NCBI GenBank assembly: GCA_964513655.1
Contig: CAZENQ010000098.1
Location: 1 to 11,892 of the forward strand
From: G020350405 sp964513655
GTDB taxonomy: Bacteria; Planctomycetota; Phycisphaerae; Sedimentisphaerales; Anaerobacaceae
Length of the DNA: 11,892 bases
Reading direction: 5' to 3'
The notes beneath the pieces are model-generated. The model had not been told where the DNA came from. It did not search any database and was given only the letters and a program-made list of their open reading frames with translations. The position numbers were made by a program, and so were the translations under genes. This document shows positions 5,893 through 11,892 of the stretch, one piece after another (position 1 is the first letter of the stretch; each line of letters begins with the position of its first letter).

Positions 5893-8385
5893 GTGACAGA
5901 ATATTCTGTTGAAGTTTGCAGGAGACTGGAGGAGAGGTTCCGTGCCTGTGCGTTATATCGGCCTATGCGTGTCAGGCGTTATGATGCGGGTACGGAGTTG
6001 GTTTACGATGTACTGGGGGTATCTGAAAAAGGTAAGGCGCGGGTCAATCTGGTTGTCGAGAAGTTCGCAGGGGGTGGATTTGCGGGGCAGGTCTATCGGG
6101 TGAAAGTATCAGAGATTGAAGGAGGGCCAATAGAGGGCCTTGAAGTCGACGGTGTTTATGCGATGAAGATACTCATCCCACCATCGACTTTTTCCCGGGT
6201 GTTTCGTAATCTTCTGTACTGGATTGGCTTTCAGGGGCCATTTCAGCTTCAGGTAAATCCGGCCGCGGCCAAGGCCGGGGCGCTCTGGCAGAAATTCATC
6301 CGGCGCGGGGCGAAGATCAGATTCGGCCAGAGCCGTGCGGTTGTGGATATCTATGCTACATTTGTGGACGGCGATTTAGGCAGTTGTGGCGAGTTGGGTG
6401 AGTGGATTGACGGGCGTACATGGCAGCTGGAGGTTGATGACCGTCTGGATTTGTTGGGCCAGTGGCGGCGCGGCGAGTCAGTTGACCAGCAGCAGCCTGG
6501 CTCGCCGGAGTATCGGGCCAAGCGGGAGTTTATGGCGGATTTTGTGAAGTTGCTCAATGATATGGGGGCATACGAGTTTGCCCGGCAGTATGAGTGGTGG
6601 ACTGGTAAGAGCCAGCCGAATTGTCTAAAGCGAATGGATACTGAAGCCAGTCCATCGGAGGGTTTAGTAGCTGTTGATTTCAGAGCGGGGCTCGCTCTTT
6701 TGGCGTTTTTGCCGATGAGTCCGGCCGATTTCAAGCTGATTGCCAAGGGTCTTGTGCGCGGCTCTCTGGTGCAGTTCGACAGAGGTGACATAGGCAAGTT
6801 AGAGCGATTTGTTGAGGTGCACAGCAATGAGTTTGCCGATATGCGTCAAATGCTGGAGGAGCTGAAAGGCGCTGAGCACGTATACCGGTCTTCGGTTCCG
6901 GATATTACACACAATCATATTCAGCTGCTTTCCAGCAGCGGGTTATGGTCGAGGATGCTCGACAGCGCGATTGCGGGATGGAAAGTACGGAATCTTATTG
7001 ATACGCATTGTGAGCGGCGGCTGCGACGCAGCAGAGCTTTGACGCTGGTGTTTGCTGTGTTGGGGCTGATACCGGTTCTGGGCAAAGTTTTGCGGAGGAT
7101 TTGGGGCAGCGGCGATTGGCGACAGCATTACTCGGCGCTGTTCGCGAGCTGGGTGTATCTGCAGAGGGCGGTGCGGGCGAGGATTGCCGAGAAGGTTATC
7201 ATCTGGCACAGGGCCAGGCGAATTGATGCTGAGACGGCGCTTAGGATTGCGGAGTCAGTCTGGCGGTTTTTGCGCCATTTGCCTTTTTCGATAGTGCCTG
7301 CGGGGCTACACAGGCTCCTGACGGATCGGCGGTATGCGAAGGAGCGTTTAGCATATTATATTGTTCGGCCGGTTCGACTGTATTTTAACGCCCAGTTACG
7401 TGAGCAGTGGCTTCGCGAGATGGTGACAGAGGGAAAGAGCAAGCATATACTCAGTAATGAAGACGCGGAAGTTATCCTTTCTCGGGTCAAGGACCCGTTT
7501 ATACAAAAGTATCTGAAGAGCCTGGCAGTTCATGTTTGCACTTTGCCGGTGACACAGATTGTCTCTGTGCTTGTGGCGATTATTTATGTTCTGATGCATC
7601 CTGCGATGTCGAGGGCGCAGGCGTGGGGTATTGGCATTGGTATTATAGCTTTATTTCAGGTGGTACCGGTTTCTCCGGGTTCGCTGGTGCGGGGACTTTA
7701 TGTGCTGTATCTGGTCATCAGAGAACGGAATTTCAAAGACTATAACATTGCGGTATTTCTTGGCTTTTTCAAGTATATAGGTTATTTGGCGTTTCCGATT
7801 CAGATGGCGTATCATTATCCGACGCTGGCGCGGTTTATGGCTGCCCACTGGGCAACGGAGGCGACGCATATTGTTCCTGTGTTCGGTGAAAGGGGCGCAT
7901 TGTTAGAACACTGGGTATTCTGTTTGTTCTATAACTGGCCGTTGACCGTACGGCGTCGGATGCGAAAGCGTGCTGAAATGCGGGCATCGAAGGAACCGCG
8001 ATATTGGCACGCAGGCTTGTGTGCTATCGCTGCGGCGGGGATATTCGGGATTGCGGATTTTGCTTACCTTAGAGGCGTCGGAGAGCCGCCGGGTATTGCA
8101 GGTATTTGGTGGCTTGTGTTGTGCGTGCCGCTGGTCTGTGGTGCGGTGGTGACTGTGGGCTGCGGTGGGGCGGCATTTTGGAAGAGGGTCGTAGCGGCGA
8201 TTGTCTGCGGCTGTTTAGCCGGGGTATTTTATACGGTCTTCTCGGCCGTATTGAACCAAAAAGGCAATGTTATGCATGGCTTTATTGTGGCAGATTGTAT
8301 CTGGCGAGTATTTGTTTTTGCGATTTTGTCAACTATTGGAGCGGTAATTACAGAGCTAAAGCTCCCTGAGCCGCAGGTGGAGTAA
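5893..8385 (+). CDS. Large polytopic membrane protein with a degenerate kinase-like N-terminus
   Basis: I do not recognise this 830-residue protein as a named family. The N-terminal 290 residues show kinase-like landmarks in the right order: a glycine-rich loop GGGFAGQVY (60-68), an AMKIL strand with K92 where protein kinases have the ATP-binding Lys, a hinge-like GEWIDG (169-174), a helix ending LNDMGAY (221-227), QPNCL (241-245) and VAVDFRAGLALL (259-270), resembling the DFG strand. The HxD catalytic loop is not recognisable: the place where His and Asp are expected reads EFA. It therefore looks like a pseudokinase or a very divergent lipid-kinase-like domain; this is inference. Residues 380-400 and about 548-820 contain roughly nine or ten hydrophobic segments. 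Charged, Arg-rich helices lie between (400-545), with two similar helix motifs at about 443-454 and 519-529. The start is GTG at 5893, preceded by AGGAAG (5879-5884) with an 8-base spacer. Tight linkage to pgpA hints at an envelope or lipid role. Confidence 0.8.
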   Translation: MTEYSVEVCRRLEERFRACALYRPMRVRRYDAGTELVYDVLGVSEKGKARVNLVVEKFAGGGFAGQVYRVKVSEIEGGPIEGLEVDGVYAMKILIPPSTFSRVFRNLLYWIGFQGPFQLQVNPAAAKAGALWQKFIRRGAKIRFGQSRAVVDIYATFVDGDLGSCGELGEWIDGRTWQLEVDDRLDLLGQWRRGESVDQQQPGSPEYRAKREFMADFVKLLNDMGAYEFARQYEWWTGKSQPNCLKRMDTEASPSEGLVAVDFRAGLALLAFLPMSPADFKLIAKGLVRGSLVQFDRGDIGKLERFVEVHSNEFADMRQMLEELKGAEHVYRSSVPDITHNHIQLLSSSGLWSRMLDSAIAGWKVRNLIDTHCERRLRRSRALTLVFAVLGLIPVLGKVLRRIWGSGDWRQHYSALFASWVYLQRAVRARIAEKVIIWHRARRIDAETALRIAESVWRFLRHLPFSIVPAGLHRLLTDRRYAKERLAYYIVRPVRLYFNAQLREQWLREMVTEGKSKHILSNEDAEVILSRVKDPFIQKYLKSLAVHVCTLPVTQIVSVLVAIIYVLMHPAMSRAQAWGIGIGIIALFQVVPVSPGSLVRGLYVLYLVIRERNFKDYNIAVFLGFFKYIGYLAFPIQMAYHYPTLARFMAAHWATEATHIVPVFGERGALLEHWVFCLFYNWPLTVRRRMRKRAEMRASKEPRYWHAGLCAIAAAGIFGIADFAYLRGVGEPPGIAGIWWLVLCVPLVCGAVVTVGCGGAAFWKRVVAAIVCGCLAGVFYTVFSAVLNQKGNVMHGFIVADCIWRVFVFAILSTIGAVITELKLPEPQVE

Positions 8386-8457
8386 TTGTGGCCTGTCAGA
8401 TAGAGATTACGGCATAGAAAATTCAATATTTGGGCGCCTTTTATGGCAGTTTAGCCC

Positions 8458-8486
8458 TTGTCAAAGCTTTGAGTTTATGGGAAAAT
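8458..8486 (+). promoter_or_regulatory. Possible promoter for the 8529-9769 genes
   Basis: TTGTCA (8458-8463) and GAAAAT (8481-8486) are separated by 17 bases, within the 143-base gap after the large membrane protein gene and about 40 bases before the ATG at 8529. The -35 is strong and the -10 matches only four of six positions. No terminator-like hairpin with a T-run is visible in the gap, so read-through from upstream is equally possible. Confidence 0.3.
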
Positions 8487-8528
8487 ATTGTTTGTCTGGC
8501 AATCTTGTCTTTTGGAGCCTGGAAAGAA

Positions 8529-9287
8529 ATGTCGAGCAGCTACAGTTCTCTTTGTGACGACTTTTATCTGGATATGTACGTGAATACCGAACTGGACCTG
8601 CCGAACCAGCGCGACACTGTTCTTGCTTTTTTCGAGCAGATACAAAAGCGATTTCCTTCTATGGGGTGCTTCTACCGGCGCGAAAAGAATGAGTACTGTC
8701 TGGAGGAAGACCGCAGCAGCGGCCAATATCGCTGGGTCACTCTCGAAACAGACCGAATCAGTTCCGGAGTTGTCAATCCCTCGAGCTTTGAAGATGCTTA
8801 CTGCCAGGATAGATTAGTGATTGAGCTTATGCCTTATATGCTCAGTGTAAATCATCTTGACATTGATTCGGTGGATGTCACTTTCGCCATGGATTTCGAT
8901 TACGCAGGCAATCACGATGAGGTCATCGCCGAGGCACTGTTTGAGCAGAGCGCCTTTAACTGCCTTTTAGATTTACCGTCAGCAAAGCCTATACGCTTTT
9001 CACCGGCGGTGGTCGTGGCGCTATCGGACGACTGCCGGACCCAGGGGCGGATAAGCGTAGGGTCAAAAACAAGCATCTATGAGCCAGGGGAAAAAGGGGA
9101 AACAGCAGATGAATCAATAAGTCTGTCTTTTACAATCCGGCAATACCCTTCAAGCACGGAGAAATTTGACGCACTAAAATCGTTTGGGAATCAATGCCGG
9201 CTGGCTGAAGAACTTATGTCTGAAAAGATAGTTCCGAACTTCGTCCGGCCGTTAACAAATGTTATAGTGCAAAAGCGATTAAGATAG
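8529..9287 (+). CDS. Hypothetical soluble protein of unknown family
   Basis: The protein has 252 residues from ATG 8529. The frame is open from a TTG at 8430, which would add 33 residues. I prefer 8529 because it is an ATG with purine-rich GGAG and GGAAAG stretches upstream, and because the extra segment lacks a good ribosome binding site. I recognise no family. The protein is acidic, has no signal peptide from the ATG start, and has no clear membrane helix. Visible features are a helical N-terminal part (LPNQRDTVLAFFEQIQKRFP), an aromatic-rich stretch with RWVTLE and several scattered Cys, a central beta-like segment IDSVDVTFAMDFDYAGNHDEVIAEALF, and a C-terminal SLSFTIRQYP strand followed by a long helix. 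The alternation of strands and helices suggests a compact alpha/beta fold, possibly with two similar halves. It is 20 bases upstream of a small membrane protein gene, so the two are probably co-expressed. Confidence 0.75.
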   Translation: MSSSYSSLCDDFYLDMYVNTELDLPNQRDTVLAFFEQIQKRFPSMGCFYRREKNEYCLEEDRSSGQYRWVTLETDRISSGVVNPSSFEDAYCQDRLVIELMPYMLSVNHLDIDSVDVTFAMDFDYAGNHDEVIAEALFEQSAFNCLLDLPSAKPIRFSPAVVVALSDDCRTQGRISVGSKTSIYEPGEKGETADESISLSFTIRQYPSSTEKFDALKSFGNQCRLAEELMSEKIVPNFVRPLTNVIVQKRLR

Positions 9288-9307
9288 AATCCACGAGGGA
9301 ACTTAGA

Positions 9308-9769
9308 ATGGCTATTGAAGCACCGCTAAGCAAGTTCAAGAAAAACAACTTCAAAATCGGCATTGCCATTTGTGTTGGCCTTGCAATTTGGTTCGCATAT
9401 GACGGTTATTATAACGAGGACTTCAAGGCTAAACATACGGGTGACGACGGCAGCCCGAACAGCACGCTGGCCTTCAATCAGAAATCGCCGCCATACTTAA
9501 TTGGAGCCGGGGTGCTTTTAGGTGCGTATTTGTTTGCAATCAGGAACAAAAAAGTTATCGCCGATGAAACGGAACTTATCATCAGCACAAAAGAGAAAAT
9601 ACCGTATGATTCCATAGAAAGTATAGACAAGACCAACTTTGATTCAAAGGGCCATTTTACCATAACGTATAAAGATGAGGCTGGCGGTGAAGTTAATCGC
9701 AAAATCAGTGACAGAACGTATGACAACCTGGCGGTAATTTTAGAGCATCTGGTGGCAAAAATTAGTTGA
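9308..9769 (+). CDS. Small two-helix membrane protein with a possible bacterial PH-like tail
   Basis: The 153-residue protein has a basic N-terminus, a first hydrophobic helix at about 16-31, a polar, Asp/Asn-rich loop (32-60), a second helix at about 62-78, then a positively charged stop (RNKK). The C-terminal 75 residues read as short beta strands (KVIADETELIIS, KIPYDSIESIDKT, HFTITYKDEAG) and end in a helix (YDNLAVILEHLV). That pattern, a strand then an 'IPY..I..I' turn after a membrane helix, is typical of bacterial PH-like (bPH/YdbT/YvbH-style) modules, but I cannot confirm it by eye. By the charge rule both ends should be cytoplasmic and the loop external. GAGGGA (9295-9300) lies 7 bases before the ATG, a good ribosome binding site. 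The upstream neighbour is the hypothetical protein ending at 9287. No function is assigned. Confidence 0.78.
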   Translation: MAIEAPLSKFKKNNFKIGIAICVGLAIWFAYDGYYNEDFKAKHTGDDGSPNSTLAFNQKSPPYLIGAGVLLGAYLFAIRNKKVIADETELIISTKEKIPYDSIESIDKTNFDSKGHFTITYKDEAGGEVNRKISDRTYDNLAVILEHLVAKIS

Positions 9770-9803
9770 AATTATTAAAACAGGGGCTACAATTCAACCG
9801 GTC

Positions 9804-9839
9804 AACCGCAATCGGCTACACTGGTAAGCTGTTGCGGTT
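9804..9839 (+). repeat. Inverted repeat (hairpin) upstream of purA
   Basis: AACCGCAA (9804-9811) and TTGCGGTT (9832-9839) form a perfect 8-bp stem, with a 20-base interior in which GCT and AGC could add three more pairs. It sits in the 115-base gap between the small membrane protein gene and purA. The following bases (TATCTTTGGG) do not make a clean T-run, so it is at best a weak terminator. It could instead be a regulator site or an RNA leader element for purA. Confidence 0.45.
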
Positions 9840-9884
9840 TATCTTTGGGAACATTGGCAGCAATTTTTTAAAAGTAGAGCAAAG

Positions 9885-11159
9885 ATGAACTCTTGCGTTA
9901 TCGGGCTACAATGGGGCGATGAAGGCAAAGGCAAGGTGGTTGATATCCTTGCCGAGAACTGTGACATGGTCGTCAGATACAGTGGAGGCGCCAATGCCGG
10001 CCACACGGTTGTCGTCGGAGACAGCAGGTTTGCTTTACACCTTTTGCCGAGCGGTTCTGTTCGGCCGAATGTGAGCTGCGTTATCGCAAATGCCGTAGTG
10101 GTCGACCCAGAGACACTTTTGAAGGAAATTGAAACACTCGCACAAAAAGACATCACGCTAAACGGTCGCCTGTTCATAAGCGAAAATGCCCATGTTGTCC
10201 TCGATTATCATAAAACCGAGGACCGGCTGCGGGAAGAATCGCTCGGCAAAAACAAAATTGGCACAACAATCCGAGGCATTGGTCCCTGTTACTCGGATAA
10301 GGTGGGCAGAAGCTACGCCGTCCGCATGAGTGACTTTAGGGACCTTGGTAAACTCAAACACAAACTGCAAACCATCGTTGGGTACAAGAATAAAGTCTTC
10401 GAGGCTGTTTATAATGTCGAGCCGATGAGCGCCGATGACATCTTTAAAAAATGTGAACTTTATGCCGATAAGCTCCTTGGTTTTACGACGGACACAACAG
10501 AATTGCTTCACAGATCAATTGCTGACGGCAAATCGGTCCTGTTTGAAGGTGCCCAGGGTACACTGCTGGACCTGGACCACGGTACTTTCCCATTTGTAAC
10601 CAGCTCGAACTCAAGCTCTCTCGGCATGCCGGCGGGTTGCGGCGTGCCGGCTAAAATGATTGACGAATTCTTAGGCGTCTGCAAGGCCTACACGACAAGG
10701 GTCGGCGGCGGCCCCTTCCCAACCGAACAGGACAACGAAACCGGTCAATACATCCGCGACAGAGGCCATGAATACGGCACGACGACCGGCCGGCCCCGCC
10801 GATGTGGTTGGTTTGACGCAGTGGCGGTATCCTATGCTGTAACCATCGGTGCCATTGACTGCATAGCACTGATGCACCTCGACACGCTCAGCGGTCTGAA
10901 AGAGATAAGAATTTGCAGGGCATATGAAATCGACGGAAAGCAGATTCGCTTTTTCCCGTCAAATATAACCAAGCTCTCGCAGGCGAGTGTCATTTACGAA
11001 ACTGTTGACGGCTGGGAAGAGGAGATAACCGAAGTGAGTGATTTTCACAAGCTGCCTGCGAACGCCCGAGATTATGTTATGCTTATCGAGGAACTGACCG
11101 GAAAACCGGTTACGGTTATTGGTGTCGGGCCAAAACGAAAGCAGACAATATTCAGGTAA
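9885..11159 (+). CDS. purA: Adenylosuccinate synthetase
   Basis: PurA joins IMP and aspartate using GTP to form adenylosuccinate, the first committed step from IMP to AMP, in the cytoplasm. The 424-residue protein is full length (E. coli 432). It begins with IGLQWGDEGKGK (6-17), the GTP/IMP loop with catalytic Asp12, followed by SGGANAGHT with His40. IGTTIRGIGPCYSDKVGR, FEGAQGTLLDLDHGTFPFVTSS and YGTTTGRPRRCGWFD are further family blocks for IMP, switch and base recognition. All key residues are present. The start ATG at 9885 gives the standard N-terminus, but the upstream sequence (AAAGTAGAGCAAAG) contains only a poor Shine-Dalgarno match. A hairpin lies at 9804-9839. The uppS frame follows within about 20 bases, so the two are probably in one transcript. 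Confidence 0.98.
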   Translation: MNSCVIGLQWGDEGKGKVVDILAENCDMVVRYSGGANAGHTVVVGDSRFALHLLPSGSVRPNVSCVIANAVVVDPETLLKEIETLAQKDITLNGRLFISENAHVVLDYHKTEDRLREESLGKNKIGTTIRGIGPCYSDKVGRSYAVRMSDFRDLGKLKHKLQTIVGYKNKVFEAVYNVEPMSADDIFKKCELYADKLLGFTTDTTELLHRSIADGKSVLFEGAQGTLLDLDHGTFPFVTSSNSSSLGMPAGCGVPAKMIDEFLGVCKAYTTRVGGGPFPTEQDNETGQYIRDRGHEYGTTTGRPRRCGWFDAVAVSYAVTIGAIDCIALMHLDTLSGLKEIRICRAYEIDGKQIRFFPSNITKLSQASVIYETVDGWEEEITEVSDFHKLPANARDYVMLIEELTGKPVTVIGVGPKRKQTIFR

Positions 11160-11176
11160 GTGCTTGCCTTCAGAAA

Positions 11177-11892
11177 TTGGAAAAGAGCAGCGAAGAAAAA
11201 CTGAAAGAGACCGCCGAGCGCCTCGGAGTGACGCTCTCACAAATGCCCCGCCATATCGCCATAATCATGGACGGCAACGGCCGGTGGGCACAGAAAAAAA
11301 ATCTACCTCGAGCCAAGGGACATCATGAGGGGGGAAAGACGGTGGAGAAGATTGCTCAGCGCTGCGTCGACTTTGGCATCGAGTGCCTGACCTTGTATTC
11401 TTTCAGTATGGAAAACTGGAAGAGGCCCAAGGCCGAGGTCGATACCCTTATGCATATCTACGCTCAATATCTCGTTGAAATTCGGCCTACGCTGATGAAA
11501 AACAATGTAAAGCTAATTCATCTCGGCCGACCGGCACAGCTGCCTTTAGCTGTAAAAACTGAGCTTGCAAAAACAATAAAAATGACCGCTGGCAATACCG
11601 GTATGACACTTGCTTTGGCGCTAAACTATGGTGGCAGATCGGAAATAGTAGATGCAATCAAAGAAATTGCTCAAGAATACAAGAAGGGACAGCTCGAGTT
11701 CAAAGACATCGACGAGGAATGCGTAGGCGAACATCTGTATACGGCCGGCCTGGCCGAACCGGACCTGTTAATACGCACGGCAAACGAAATGAGGGTCAGC
11801 AACTTCCTGCTCTGGCAAATCTCATACAGTGAGTTCTATGTTACAAAAACTCTTTGGCCCGAATTCAAAAAGTCAGATTTGGAAAATGCGAT
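11177..11892 (+). CDS. uppS: Isoprenyl transferase (undecaprenyl diphosphate synthase), cut by right edge
   Basis: UppS condenses isopentenyl diphosphate units onto farnesyl diphosphate to make the long-chain polyprenyl carrier for peptidoglycan and other envelope sugars. About 238 codons are visible; the family has about 230-260, so only a short C-terminal tail is missing. HIAIIMDGNGRWA carries the catalytic Asp (D32 from TTG 11177). SFSMENWKRP, LNYGGRSEIVDA and SNFLLWQISYSEFYVT are further family blocks. The usual RTxGExRxSNF motif reads RTANEMRVSNF, with Asn203 in place of the conserved Gly. Start choice is uncertain. TTG 11177, 17 bases after the purA stop, gives a 22-residue helical leader (KLKETAERLGVTLSQ) that looks truly coded; GTG 11228 and ATG 11243 are alternatives. 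None has a good Shine-Dalgarno sequence, so coupling to purA is plausible. Confidence 0.93.
   Translation, partial: MEKSSEEKLKETAERLGVTLSQMPRHIAIIMDGNGRWAQKKNLPRAKGHHEGGKTVEKIAQRCVDFGIECLTLYSFSMENWKRPKAEVDTLMHIYAQYLVEIRPTLMKNNVKLIHLGRPAQLPLAVKTELAKTIKMTAGNTGMTLALALNYGGRSEIVDAIKEIAQEYKKGQLEFKDIDEECVGEHLYTAGLAEPDLLIRTANEMRVSNFLLWQISYSEFYVTKTLWPEFKKSDLENA

Noticed and set aside
6351..6827. Minus-strand open frame of 158 codons inside the large membrane protein gene
   Set aside because: It is Ser/Arg-rich with no recognisable domain, and lies wholly within a convincing plus-strand gene.
8430..8528. N-terminal extension of the 8529 gene from TTG 8430
   Set aside because: The extension has no good ribosome binding site, and the in-frame ATG at 8529 fits better; it is mentioned only as an alternative.
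9784..9913. Three copies of GGCTACA around the start of purA as a direct repeat
   Set aside because: The unit is seven bases, irregularly spaced, and one copy is within the conserved purA coding sequence, so chance is the likely explanation.
1..11892. Mobile element, prophage, CRISPR or defence island
   Set aside because: I saw no transposase, integrase, repeat array, tRNA or abrupt change in composition; most genes are housekeeping.

Overview
The window looks like ordinary chromosomal DNA from a bacterium of roughly balanced GC content. The best guess is a member of the Planctomycetota (Phycisphaerae-like). This rests on two tandem lipoproteins that resemble a family (DUF6263-type) I associate with planctomycetes, frequent GTG/TTG starts, weak or absent Shine-Dalgarno sites on several genes, and several genes I do not recognise beside housekeeping genes. 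The taxon is inferred, not proven. I see no rRNA, tRNA, CRISPR array, insertion sequence, phage gene or integration site.

Layout. Positions 1-1262 (minus strand) hold the N-terminal three quarters of ilvD (dihydroxy-acid dehydratase). A 173-base divergent intergenic region carries a good sigma-70-type promoter pointing right (1358-1385). From 1436 to the right edge every gene is on the plus strand. First come two paralogous secreted lipoproteins (1436-2575 and 2672-3637). A compact run follows: a HIT-family Ap4A phosphorylase-like protein (3652-4191), a dGTPase-like HD hydrolase (4194-5288), phosphatidylglycerophosphatase A (5364-5858), and an 830-residue polytopic membrane protein (5893-8385) whose N-terminus resembles a degenerate protein-kinase fold. 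After a 143-base gap come a 252-residue soluble protein of unknown family (8529-9287), a small two-helix membrane protein with a possible PH-like tail (9308-9769), purA (9885-11159), and uppS, cut by the right edge (11177-11892).

How the genes might work together. Two themes recur. One is nucleotide metabolism: Ap4A-type dinucleotide turnover, dNTP hydrolysis and AMP synthesis. The other is envelope and lipid work: PgpA makes phosphatidylglycerol, UppS makes the undecaprenyl carrier for peptidoglycan, and the lipoproteins and polytopic protein sit in the envelope. Short spacings from 2672 to 8385 suggest co-transcription from the 1358 promoter. Genes from 8529 onward could have their own promoter.

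The most interesting object is the 830-residue protein at 5893-8385. It has a glycine-rich loop, an AMK-type lysine and a DF(R) motif, but no recognisable catalytic Asp loop, and about nine or ten membrane segments follow. It may be an undescribed membrane pseudokinase. The rest of the window is mostly conventional.
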